NCBI GenBank assembly: GCA_019114885.1
Contig: DXEQ01000107.1
Coordinates: forward strand, 1 to 20,021
DNA: 20,021 nucleotides
DNA from: Candidatus Anaerobutyricum stercoripullorum
GTDB lineage: Bacteria; Bacillota; Clostridia; Lachnospirales; Lachnospiraceae
Direction of reading: 5' to 3'
In this document: one piece after another, positions 6,418-13,003 of the stretch
How the letters are laid out: each line of letters opens with the position of its first letter
Numbering within the stretch: position 1 is the stretch's first letter
The notes under the pieces: model-generated
Told to the model about the DNA's origin: nothing
The model's input: the letters and a program-made list of their open reading frames with translations, nothing else
Databases searched by the model: none
Program-made: the position numbers and the translations under genes

Positions 6418-8252
6418 TCCTCTACTCGACCTCCTTTAAATACTCCGTAGCCAAAGTGGTCGCAGCGGAGACACCGGCGTGCTTCCTGTGTGGCTTCTTT
6501 TTCGGTCATTCCTTTTTCCACCAGATCGAAATCCTGTTTTCGCTCGGTGGTGTTTCTCTCCATCATGGTGACGCGGCCGCAAGGAGATTTGTTCTCGATG
6601 CGCGGGTCCGGCACCTTGACTTCGCTCTCGATAATATGATTGAATCCCAGATAGTTGTCAATGTTGGCGGCTGCCACCTTGCCCGCCGCGATGGCGCGGA
6701 TGACGGTGGCCGGTCCGGTGACGCAGTCGCCGCCGGAGAATACGCCGTCCATATCCGGAATGGAACTGTCGTCGGAGGCAAGAATCCGTCCCCGGTTTAC
6801 CGGGAGTCCCGCCCGGGCAAAGGATTCGGAGACGATGTCCTGTCCGATGGCGATGATCACGATATCGCACGGGATATGGATCGGTTCGTGGTCAGAATCC
6901 GCCGGGGTCGGCCGTCCGCCCCGGATGAGGCCGATGATCTTCGGCTCAGCCACCATGGCGATGACCTCGCCGTCCGCGTTGGTCTCGATCTCTTTTGGCG
7001 CGTGGAGTTCCAGAATCTCCGCGCCCTCGGCGATGGCTGCCTCGATCTCATCTTCCAGGGCCGTCATGTCGGCCTTGCGGCGTCGGTAGAGGACGCTGAC
7101 GTTATTGGCGCCGAGGCGGATGGCGGAGCGGGTGGCGTCCATGGCCACGTTGCCGCCGCCCACCACAATGACATTTTTGCCGGTGAAGTCCGGCATGTCG
7201 CCCTCGGCGATATGGCGAAGCATCTCCACGGCGGAGATGACGCCTGTGGCGCCCTCCCCCGGGATGCCCAGTTTCTTATCGGTATGGGCGCCGATGGATA
7301 CGTAGACGGCGTCATAATTCTCCCGGATCATCTTGAAGGAGAGCTGTCCGTCATCATCGCCGATGGAAGTGTTCAGCCGCACTTCCACGCCGGTGGCGAG
7401 GATGTTGGAGATATCCTCCATGAGACGGTCCTTTGGCAGCCGGTAGTTCGGGATGCCGTAGTAAAGCATGCCGCCCAGCGCGCCGCGCTGTTCAAAGACG
7501 GTACACTGGTGTCCCATCTGCTGCAGATAGTAGGCGGCGCTCAGTCCCGAAGGGCCGCCGCCGATGATGGCAATCTGTTTGCCGGTCGGTTCGGAGCAGG
7601 CAGGAGGCGGCACGAGACCGCAGTGGTCGGCGGCGTAACGTTTCAGGCCCCGGATGTTGATGGAGTCGTCCACGATGTTCCGGCGGCACTTGGTCTCGCA
7701 CGGATGCTCGCAGACCAGGGCGCAGGCGGTGACGAACGGATTGTCCTTGCGGATCAGGCGCACCGCGTCGGCGTAACGGCCTTCCGCCACCAGAGAGATG
7801 TATCCCGGAATATCCACGCCGGCAGGACATAAGGTCACGCACGGCACCGGCTGTTCCAGATGGAAGGAACAGTGTCCTGCCTTGATATGTTCGATAAAGT
7901 CGTCCCGGAATCCTTCCAGTCCCTTGAGTACCATCAGACCGGCTTCATAGCCGATGGCACAGTCGGAGCTGTTATAGATGACCCGGGCGGTCCGCTCGAT
8001 GAGCTCCAATGTTTCCAGAGTTGCCTTTCCGTCCAGTACGTCCTCCAGCATTTCCACGAGAACGCCCAGACCGATACGGCATGGAACACATTTTCCACAG
8101 GTCTGTGTGTGGAAAAGCTTTAAAAATGAGGCGGTCATGTCCACGGGACAGAGTCCCGGAGGGGCGGCCACAATACGCCGTTCCAGATCTTTGTAGAGAT
8201 CGTCGACGACAGACTGCGCCTTGGTTTTGGTGAATACTTCTAGTCTGCTCAT
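6411..8252 (-). CDS. NuoF-type Fe-S domain fused to GltD-like NAD(P)H oxidoreductase, hydrogenase partner
   Basis: The 613-residue flavoprotein probably passes electrons between NAD(P)H and the hydrogenase encoded by the next gene. Residues about 30-125 match only the C-terminal iron-sulfur part of NuoF/HydB (TCGKCVPCRIG with C52, C55, C58, and C98). The FMN/NADH-binding part of NuoF is absent. A GltD-like module follows: ferredoxin-type cysteines (C138, C142, C177, C181, C185, C189), the FAD site GGGPSG (231-236), and a second Rossmann site GGGNVAMDA (365-373). An Arg-rich YRRRKADMTALE (389-400), found in NADPH-using GltD proteins, comes next, then GDCVTGPATVIRAIAAGK and a C-terminal CLRC. 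It overlaps hydA by 7 bp. A strong AAAGGAGG precedes the ATG. Such pairs resemble the glutamate-synthase-linked hydrogenases (often called group A2). The nucleotide specificity is inference. Confidence 0.88.
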   Translation of the reverse strand: MSRLEVFTKTKAQSVVDDLYKDLERRIVAAPPGLCPVDMTASFLKLFHTQTCGKCVPCRIGLGVLVEMLEDVLDGKATLETLELIERTARVIYNSSDCAIGYEAGLMVLKGLEGFRDDFIEHIKAGHCSFHLEQPVPCVTLCPAGVDIPGYISLVAEGRYADAVRLIRKDNPFVTACALVCEHPCETKCRRNIVDDSINIRGLKRYAADHCGLVPPPACSEPTGKQIAIIGGGPSGLSAAYYLQQMGHQCTVFEQRGALGGMLYYGIPNYRLPKDRLMEDISNILATGVEVRLNTSIGDDDGQLSFKMIRENYDAVYVSIGAHTDKKLGIPGEGATGVISAVEMLRHIAEGDMPDFTGKNVIVVGGGNVAMDATRSAIRLGANNVSVLYRRRKADMTALEDEIEAAIAEGAEILELHAPKEIETNADGEVIAMVAEPKIIGLIRGGRPTPADSDHEPIHIPCDIVIIAIGQDIVSESFARAGLPVNRGRILASDDSSIPDMDGVFSGGDCVTGPATVIRAIAAGKVAAANIDNYLGFNHIIESEVKVPDPRIENKSPCGRVTMMERNTTERKQDFDLVEKGMTEKEATQEARRCLRCDHFGYGVFKGGRVEEW

Positions 8253-8322
8253 GTTTTCCTCCTTTATAAAGTATTACATCAGCGTTTCCTTAAAAATGCA
8301 CGAGAATAAGACCGGAGAGCAA

Positions 8323-8432
8323 CGACGCCATTGTCGCAGGCGGACTGTCAGATGTCGCTGAAACGACCCGATGCAGGCGAAGAATCCTGCCAGGCATGCT
8401 TCCTTTTTTCAAAAACAGGGGGACAGTCCGCC
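8323..8432 (-). ncRNA. highly structured leader of hydrogenase operon (unknown RNA or inverted-repeat element)
   Basis: An 11-bp perfect stem pairs GGCGGACTGTC (8339-8349) with GACAGTCCGCC (8422-8432). It encloses three smaller hairpins: GTCG/CGAC (8354-8357 / 8364-8367), GCAGG/CCTGC (8373-8377 / 8386-8390), and an A/T-rich arm at 8402-8409 / 8411-8419. A further CGAC/GTCG hairpin (8323-8326 / 8333-8336) lies outside the closing stem. This multibranch fold lies in the roughly 210-nt leader between the minus-strand promoter and the hydrogenase operon. I matched no known riboswitch. It could instead be a small dispersed inverted-repeat element. Confidence 0.5.
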
Positions 8433-8448
8433 GCCCCGGAGTATTTAT

Positions 8449-8466
8449 TCGTTCAATCAATAACAA
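8449..8466 (-). promoter_or_regulatory. Rex-like operator at hydrogenase transcription start
   Basis: The minus strand reads TTGTTATTGATTGAACGA, which agrees at 11 of 14 defined positions with the clostridial Rex consensus TTGTTAANNNNTTAACAA. It overlaps the predicted start site (about 8464) of the hydrogenase operon. Rex is an NADH-sensing repressor known to control fermentative and hydrogenase genes, so both place and target fit. Confidence 0.45.
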
Positions 8467-8470
8467 GTTC

Positions 8471-8479
8471 ATTATAACA
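8471..8479 (-). promoter_or_regulatory. extended -10 promoter for hydrogenase operon
   Basis: On the minus strand TGT-TATAAT (8479 to 8471) is a perfect extended -10 element. No good -35 hexamer is seen at the normal distance, as is common with extended -10 promoters. Transcription would start near 8464 and give a leader of about 210 nt. Confidence 0.55.
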
Positions 8480-8578
8480 TATGTGTATAGCGAAAAGGGA
8501 AAAAGGTCAGACAATTTGCGGTAAAAAATCGCCTTTTTGTAGTATTTTTATGTCGTTATGCTTAAATGCGGAAACCAT

Positions 8579-8607
8579 TTGCGCATTTTTCAATATAGTT
8601 GTATCAT
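8579..8607 (+). promoter_or_regulatory. promoter for CpXC gene
   Basis: TTGCGC (8579-8584) and TATCAT (8602-8607) are 17 bp apart, giving a start near 8614 and a leader of about 77 nt. The leader can form an 8-bp hairpin (8625-8632 with 8663-8670) just before the ribosome site. It is divergent from the hydrogenase promoter about 100 bp away. Confidence 0.5.
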
Positions 8608-8690
8608 AGTCTGTGAGAACGTGTCGGGATGGAAGAGCGTCAGTACATTTTCTGTCGGAGAACCGTCCCGCAAGAGGGAGGCAGAACCAT

Positions 8691-9332
8691 ATGAGCAGCA
8701 ACAATATGACACAATACAGTATAGAAGAATTAAAATGTCCCAAATGCGGACATGCTCATCAGCTTAAGAAGTATTCCGTCATCAATGTGACGGAGAAACC
8801 GGATATGAAGGAGCACATTTTAAAGAATCACATTTTCAACTTTGACTGCGAGAACTGTGATCTGGTGGCTCCGCTGACCTACGAGAGCCTGTATGTGGAC
8901 AGCAAGAAGAAGCTGGCCATCTGTCTTTCCACCGAGGAGACGGATATGGAGCGGTTCCGGGAGTGGGAGGAGAAGAAGGGCATGACGCTGCGGGTCGTTG
9001 ACAACATCAATGACTTAAAGGAGAAGATCATGATCGCGGAGAATCTTCTGGACGACCGGGTGATCGAGCTTGTGAAGATTGCCTATCTGCGGGGACTGGA
9101 GAAGGAGATGAAGGACGACACCCTCCAGAATATCCTCTTTGATTATTACGGCAGCCAGATGAGTTTTCTCGTGTTCTTTGAGAAAAAGGGTGTCGGGCGC
9201 ATGCCGTTTGATCTGGATCTGTACCGGAGCACCGCCAGCCAGTACGAAAAGAGAATAAAAGCCCACTCCAGCAATACATTTATGAAGATAGATATGAAGT
9301 GGGCGGGAGATATATATTTTAACCGGCACTGA
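8691..9332 (+). CDS. CpXC-domain zinc-ribbon protein
   Basis: The 213-residue protein starts at ATG 8691, which has GGGAGG (8676-8681) nine bases upstream. An in-frame ATG at 8613 lies at the predicted transcription start and has no ribosome site, so I reject it. Two cysteine knuckles, CPKCG (16-20) and CENC (53-56), frame a 35-residue segment as in the CpXC family, which probably binds one zinc. The rest is predicted alpha/beta with an acidic middle part (about residues 80-150), no signal peptide and no membrane segment. The function of CpXC proteins is not established. It is monocistronic, divergent from the hydrogenase operon and convergent with the next gene through a shared inverted repeat. 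Confidence 0.75.
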   Translation: MSSNNMTQYSIEELKCPKCGHAHQLKKYSVINVTEKPDMKEHILKNHIFNFDCENCDLVAPLTYESLYVDSKKKLAICLSTEETDMERFREWEEKKGMTLRVVDNINDLKEKIMIAENLLDDRVIELVKIAYLRGLEKEMKDDTLQNILFDYYGSQMSFLVFFEKKGVGRMPFDLDLYRSTASQYEKRIKAHSSNTFMKIDMKWAGDIYFNRH

Positions 9333-9380
9333 ACTGAAAATGTACCGGGCGGCTGCGGCGGATCGGCACATTTTCAGTTC
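9331..9380. terminator. shared bidirectional inverted repeat over two stop codons
   Basis: Perfect 13-bp arms GAACTGAAAATGT (9331-9343) and ACATTTTCAGTTC (9368-9380) enclose a 24-bp GC-rich loop. The left arm overlaps the CpXC stop and the right arm contains the stop of the convergent gene. No long T-tract follows on either strand, though each right arm carries TTTT. It probably ends both transcripts. Confidence 0.6.
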
Positions 9381-9934
9381 CCGCAGCTGCGGGAGTCCTC
9401 GCACCCGCCGAAGTCGTCGTACTTGCGGGAGTCCTCGCATCCGCCAGGAACTTCAACTCTGCGGGAGTCCCCGCATCTGCCGGGAGCTTCAACTTTGCGG
9501 GATTCTTCACATCCGCCGAATTCCCGGCGGATGATCGCTTTCAGTCTGTCGATGAGGACCGGCGACATGGCGGTAAAATAAGTATAGAGTTCCGGCAGGC
9601 TCCGGAGCCGGACGTCGATGGCGGCGTACCGGTCCATTTTGTCGAAAAAGACGTGGATGCCGGACTCGATGATGCGGATGATGAACTCGGACGGGTATGT
9701 ATGGAGAAGCTGGCTGCGGACGTCCCTGGTGCAGGAGATGATCTCCAGATCCAGCTTGCTGTTTCTTGAAAGCTGCGGGAACGGCTCCGTCAGCAGGAGA
9801 GATTTATAGTAGTGCAGGCGGAGAAGGTCTTCCTGCCGCTCGATGCGTTTTGTCATGACGAAGTAGCAGCATATCTCAAAATAGTTTTCGATCATCTCCC
9901 GTTTCAGATGCGGTAATAGTAAATCAGAGTACAT
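9374..9934 (-). CDS. hypothetical protein with repeated C-terminal tail
   Basis: I do not recognise this 186-residue protein. Residues 1-138 are predicted mostly helical, with scattered aromatic and basic residues and no signal peptide or clear membrane segment. Residues 140-186 are four tandem 12-residue units (the last has 11), each starting G-G/R-C and containing a D/E-S-R core, so the tail carries about five cysteines. An AAAGGGG site nine bases before the ATG supports the start. The gene is divergent from the XRE regulator and convergent with the CpXC gene. The repeated tail has the same character as the noncoding arrays after other genes here, so it may be a recent extension of an older protein that ended near residue 139. 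Confidence 0.65.
   Translation of the reverse strand: MYSDLLLPHLKREMIENYFEICCYFVMTKRIERQEDLLRLHYYKSLLLTEPFPQLSRNSKLDLEIISCTRDVRSQLLHTYPSEFIIRIIESGIHVFFDKMDRYAAIDVRLRSLPELYTYFTAMSPVLIDRLKAIIRREFGGCEESRKVEAPGRCGDSRRVEVPGGCEDSRKYDDFGGCEDSRSCGN
9377..9517 (-). repeat. 36-bp in-frame tandem repeat at the end of the hypothetical gene, 3.9 units
   Basis: In gene order the units are 9482-9517, 9446-9481, 9410-9445 and a 33-bp unit at 9377-9409, each coding a G-x-C-x-D/E-S-R peptide. The unit is a multiple of three and lacks a stop, so the array lengthens the protein instead of forming a 3' untranslated array. Confidence 0.88.
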
Positions 9935-10024
9935 TTGCTTTTGCCCCTTTCTAAATTTGTCTGATTTTTTATTATCCTGTCAGAAAAGTGTGCACGACAG
10001 TTTCTATTTAAAAATGATACCTTA

Positions 10025-10033
10025 TGTTATAAT
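10025..10033 (+). promoter_or_regulatory. extended -10 promoter for XRE gene
   Basis: TGT-TATAAT at 10025-10033 is a perfect extended -10 with a weak -35 (TATTTA at 10005). Transcription would start near 10040. The leader contains complementary arms CTGTCCAAA (10051-10059) and TTTGGACGG (10072-10080). Confidence 0.5.
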
Positions 10034-10108
10034 TTTTGAGTAGGTTTAATCTGTCCAAAGGAGAAGGGATTTTTGGACGGATAGTCGGAAAAGAAGGGGG
10101 CAGAAAGA

Positions 10109-10456
10109 GTGTTTCGCGAGAATATCGGAGAGAATCTCAGGGAAATACGAAAGAAAAAAGGACGTCTGAGTGTGGCGCGGGTTGTGGATAAGATCAATGA
10201 CTATGGCTATGAGTTGTCGGCGGATACGTATTACAAGTGGGAGAGGGGTACGAGGAAGCCTCCCTGCGACGCCATCCCCTACATAGCCAAGGCGCTGGAC
10301 GTGAGTGAAAATATGATATTTCACCTGCATGAGGGGCGTCCGGCGGACCTGTCCGTCTCCTTCCCCGCAAATGTGTACGCTTCCATGGGGGAGAGGGACC
10401 GGGCGCTGATCGCGGACCTGATGCTGCGGCTGAAAGAGAGCGGGGAAAGATGGTGA
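10109..10456 (+). CDS. XRE-family helix-turn-helix regulator
   Basis: The 115-residue protein starts at GTG 10109, chosen because AAGGGGG (10094-10100) lies eight bases upstream and no ATG fits. Residues about 5-65 form a Cro/CI-type HTH: IGENLREIRKKKG, then the recognition region LSADTYYKWERGTRKPP (about residues 36-52), then a closing helix IPYIAKALDVSENMIF. The C-terminal about 40 residues are helical and probably dimerise. There is no phage or plasmid context. It is followed by its own gap and the rpmE promoter, so it appears monocistronic. The target is unknown, but the divergent hypothetical gene at 9374-9934 is the natural candidate. Confidence 0.85.
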   Translation: MFRENIGENLREIRKKKGRLSVARVVDKINDYGYELSADTYYKWERGTRKPPCDAIPYIAKALDVSENMIFHLHEGRPADLSVSFPANVYASMGERDRALIADLMLRLKESGERW

Positions 10457-10486
10457 ATCACCGGACAAATTTTCTTAAATTTTTTC

Positions 10487-10515
10487 TTGCGCTCGCATAA
10501 GAGCTATGCTATAAT
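10487..10515 (+). promoter_or_regulatory. strong promoter for rpmE
   Basis: TTGCGC (10487-10492) and a perfect TATAAT (10510-10515) are 17 bp apart, with a TG two bases before the -10 (extended -10). The predicted start is near 10522. Confidence 0.8.
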
Positions 10516-10521
10516 GAGAAA

Positions 10522-10605
10522 GCTGTTTGTAACGATGATAGTTGATGCTTGCATCAATAATAGATGAATTAACTATGAAGGTATAGGTTAGAAGAGGTGA
10601 AGAAG
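10522..10605 (+). promoter_or_regulatory. rpmE 5' leader, possible L31 autoregulatory RNA
   Basis: The leader of about 85 nt contains a perfect 6-bp hairpin, TTGATG-CTTG-CATCAA (10542-10557). L31 leaders that bind L31 protein are known in several phyla, but I cannot confirm a match here. The leader ends in AGAGGTGA directly before the rpmE start. Confidence 0.3.
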
Positions 10606-10812
10606 ATGCGTGAAGGAATCCATCCAAAGTATTATCAGGCAAAGGTTGTCTGCAACTGCGGCAACGAGTTTGTGACAGGTTCTACAAAGGAAGATATCCA
10701 TGTGGAGATCTGTTCTAAATGTCATTCATTTTACACAGGACAGCAGAAGGCTGCTAAGGCTCGTGGACGTATTGATAAGTTCAATCGTAAGTATGGCATG
10801 ACTCAGGAATAA
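10606..10812 (+). CDS. rpmE: 50S ribosomal protein L31 (zinc-binding type)
   Basis: L31 bridges the large and small ribosomal subunits. The 68-residue protein begins MREGIHPKY, the usual L31 start. The upstream in-frame GTG at 10597 lies within the Shine-Dalgarno AGAGGTGA and is rejected. The zinc site is complete: C16 and C18 in CNCGN, C36 and C39 in CSKC, so this is the C+ form rather than the zinc-independent paralogue. FYTGQQK and RIDKFNRKY are standard L31 blocks. It has a strong promoter and opens the conserved clostridial order rpmE, DUF1385, prmC, prfA. In many bacteria C+ L31 is a zinc store swapped out under zinc limitation. The window's zinc-type ATPase and ArsR genes are not adjacent to it. 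Confidence 0.97.
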   Translation: MREGIHPKYYQAKVVCNCGNEFVTGSTKEDIHVEICSKCHSFYTGQQKAAKARGRIDKFNRKYGMTQE

Positions 10813-10833
10813 TAACCATATGGTTTTTTAGAG

Positions 10834-10893
10834 GCGGCGGCGCTGGTATCATGATGTGGTATATCGTGATTTAAGCGTCGTCGCTTTCTCTTT
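10834..10893 (+). terminator. probable rpmE terminator
   Basis: GCGGCGGCGCT (10834-10844) pairs with AGCGTCGTCGC (10874-10884) over 11 bp including two G-U pairs. The loop is about 29 nt, and a T-rich run TTTCTCTTT (10885-10893) follows. The long loop makes termination efficiency uncertain; it may allow read-through to the DUF1385 gene. Confidence 0.5.
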
Positions 10894-10996
10894 ACACAGA
10901 TTTTTCGGGCGGCCCGCAGACCACGTCGTATATTTTGTAAGAAAATGTACCGGCGGGCGAGGGGTGTCCGGAAGACCGAAGGAAGGAGGAACCCAT

Positions 10997-11944
10997 TTGA
11001 AAAGAACCAGTATCGGCGGACAGGCGGTCATGGAAGGCGTCATGATGAAGAACATGGAGCAGTACGCCGTGGCCGTCCGGAAGCCGGACAATGAGATAGA
11101 AGTGATGAAGGGCAAATACGAGAGCCTGGGGAACCGCTACGCCATCTGCCGTGTGCCGGTCATCCGGGGCGTCGTCACATTTATTGAGTCCCTTTACATC
11201 GGTATGAAGACGCTGGCCTTCTCCTCGTCTTTTTATGAGGAAGAAGAGGGGGAGCAGGAGCCGGGCAGGATTGAGAAGGCCCTCACCGGTATTTTCGGTG
11301 AGAAGCTGGAGAGTGTGATCATGGGAATCACCATCGCCATCTCCGTGGTTCTGGCGGTGGGAATCTTTATGATCCTGCCGTATTTTCTCTCCACGCTGCT
11401 GGAAGGCGTGATCGCCTCCTACACCGTCCGCACCCTGATCGAGGGTGTGATCCGTGTGGGAATCTTTCTATTATATATATGGCTGATCTCCCGGATGGAA
11501 GATATCCGCCGGGTGTTCATGTACCACGGCGCGGAGCACAAGACGATCAACTGTCTGGAGCACGGGGATGACCTGACTCCGGAGAACATCCGCCAGTATT
11601 CCCGCTTTCACAAGCGGTGCGGCACCAGTTTTCTGCTCATCGTCATGATCGTCAGCATCATCGTGTTTTTGTTCATCCGGGTGGATGAACCGGCGCTCAA
11701 GTTTGTGCTGCGGGTGCTGCTGGTGCCGGTGATCGCCGGAATCTCCTATGAGTTCATCCGGCTGGCGGGCCGAAGTAATTCCAGGATCATGGATATTCTC
11801 AGCAGACCGGGCATGTCCCTGCAGTTCTTTACGACCAGAGAGCCGGACGATGCCATGCTGGAGGTGGCCATCGCCTCCGTGGAGGGCGTGTTTGACTGGA
11901 GAGAGTACGTGAAGGCTGTGCGAAACGGAGAGCTGGAAGACTGA
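10997..11944 (+). CDS. DUF1385 membrane protein (YqhQ-like)
   Basis: The start is TTG 10997, seven bases after AGGAGG (10984-10989). The frame is open further upstream but has no better site, and family members begin near the conserved SIGGQAVMEGVMMK block that follows. The protein has 315 residues. It has about four hydrophobic segments: near residues 110-140, 150-170, 215-235 and 240-260. The hallmark is MYHGAEHKTINCLEHG (about 175-190), with paired His and Glu that suggest a metal site, and a second block FHKRCGTSF follows. Its function is unknown, although the gene is widely conserved beside rpmE, prmC and prfA in Clostridia. It sits between those genes here and ends in a tandem repeat array. 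Confidence 0.92.
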   Translation: MKRTSIGGQAVMEGVMMKNMEQYAVAVRKPDNEIEVMKGKYESLGNRYAICRVPVIRGVVTFIESLYIGMKTLAFSSSFYEEEEGEQEPGRIEKALTGIFGEKLESVIMGITIAISVVLAVGIFMILPYFLSTLLEGVIASYTVRTLIEGVIRVGIFLLYIWLISRMEDIRRVFMYHGAEHKTINCLEHGDDLTPENIRQYSRFHKRCGTSFLLIVMIVSIIVFLFIRVDEPALKFVLRVLLVPVIAGISYEFIRLAGRSNSRIMDILSRPGMSLQFFTTREPDDAMLEVAIASVEGVFDWREYVKAVRNGELED

Positions 11945-12112
11945 GACGCGCGGATGGCGTGGCGCTGGCCGGGGCGGTGTAAAAAAATTTGAGATGCGCG
12001 GAATGCGCTGTGTTGCCCGCTGGCCGGGACAGTGCGCGGTGTAAAAAAATTTGAGACGCGCGGAATGCGCTGCGTTACCCGCTGGCCGGGATGGCGCGCG
12101 GTATAAAAAATC
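11942..12112 (+). repeat. about 62-bp tandem repeat starting at the DUF1385 stop, 3 units
   Basis: Units start TGAGAYGCGCGG at 11942, 11990 and 12052. The first begins exactly at the TGA stop codon and is shortened to 48 bp by an internal deletion; the second is 62 bp and the third about 61 bp. Each carries GCTGGCCGGG and ends in a GTRTAAAAAA run. The array fills most of the gap to prmC. Confidence 0.88.
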
Positions 12113-12142
12113 TCGCAGAGTACGCGGATAAAGGACAGGTGA

Positions 12143-13003
12143 ATGTTCGTGACGAGAAAAGAGATCCGGGAGGAGACGGCGCGCCGTCTCCGGGAAGCCG
12201 GGATTGAAGAATATGAATATGAGACGTGGATGCTTCTGGAGTGGAAGCTGGGCGTGGACAGGGCCGAATATTTCATGGACCCTGACGCGGAAGTGCCGCA
12301 GGAGCAGTGGAACGATCTGGATGCTGCGCTTCGGAAACGGGAGCGGCGGATTCCTCTCCAGTATCTCATGGGAAGTTGTGAGTTCATGGGGTATTCCTTC
12401 GCTGTTGATGAGCGGGTGCTCATCCCGCGGCAGGATACGGAGTGTCTGGTGGAGCTGGCAGTGGAACAGATGCAGCGGAGTCCTGAGCCGTGCCGGGTGC
12501 TGGACCTGTGTACCGGCAGCGGCTGCATCGGCGTCAGCGTGAAGCTTCTCTGTCCGCAGGCGCAGGTGGTTCTGTCGGACGTCTCAGAAGGAGCGCTTGC
12601 CGTGGCGGGGGAGAACGCCCGCAGGCTGGGCGCGCCGGTGGAACTGGTGCAGGGAGACCTTTTTGAAAATGTACAGGGAACCTTTGATTACATCCTTTCC
12701 AACCCGCCTTACATCCCGTCGAAGGTCATTGACGGCCTGATGCCGGAAGTGCGGGACCATGAGCCGAGGCTGGCGCTGGACGGCACGGAGGACGGACTGC
12801 ATTTTTATCGGCGGATCGTCCGTGAGGCGACGAAACGCCTTCGCCCCGGAGGGCGGCTGCTCTTTGAGATCGGGCAGGAACAGGGCGAAGCGCTCCTTTC
12901 GCTGCTGCAGGAGGCCGGGTACGAGGAGACGGTAATCCGGCAGGATCTGGCCGGACTCGACAGAATCGCCGTCGGCCGCTGGCCGGGGAAGAAGGAGCCT
13001 TAG
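12143..13003 (+). CDS. prmC: release factor N5-glutamine methyltransferase
   Basis: PrmC methylates the glutamine of the GGQ motif in RF1 and RF2, using S-adenosylmethionine, which speeds peptide release. The 286-residue protein has the helical substrate-binding N-domain (1-80), the IPRQDTE block (94-100, usually IPRPETE), the SAM-binding DLCTGSGCIG (121-130), and the catalytic NPPY (187-190). AAGGA (12131-12135) is seven bases from ATG 12143. A GTG two codons later, spaced six bases from AGGTGA, is an alternative that changes only two residues. It lies 220 bp before prfA, whose product is its substrate. The last seven codons and the stop belong to the first unit of a 61-bp tandem repeat. Confidence 0.96.
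   Translation: MFVTRKEIREETARRLREAGIEEYEYETWMLLEWKLGVDRAEYFMDPDAEVPQEQWNDLDAALRKRERRIPLQYLMGSCEFMGYSFAVDERVLIPRQDTECLVELAVEQMQRSPEPCRVLDLCTGSGCIGVSVKLLCPQAQVVLSDVSEGALAVAGENARRLGAPVELVQGDLFENVQGTFDYILSNPPYIPSKVIDGLMPEVRDHEPRLALDGTEDGLHFYRRIVREATKRLRPGGRLLFEIGQEQGEALLSLLQEAGYEETVIRQDLAGLDRIAVGRWPGKKEP

Noticed and set aside
8253..8470. T-box, TPP, FMN or cobalamin riboswitch in the hydrogenase leader
   Set aside because: None of the conserved core words of these classes could be found by eye. The structure is reported as unidentified.
8290..8514. Minus-strand frame of 74 codons in the hydrogenase leader
   Set aside because: It starts upstream of the predicted transcription start and runs through the structured RNA region without a ribosome site.
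8613..8690. N-terminal extension of the CpXC protein from ATG 8613
   Set aside because: It lacks a ribosome site and overlaps the predicted promoter start, whereas ATG 8691 has GGGAGG at ideal spacing.
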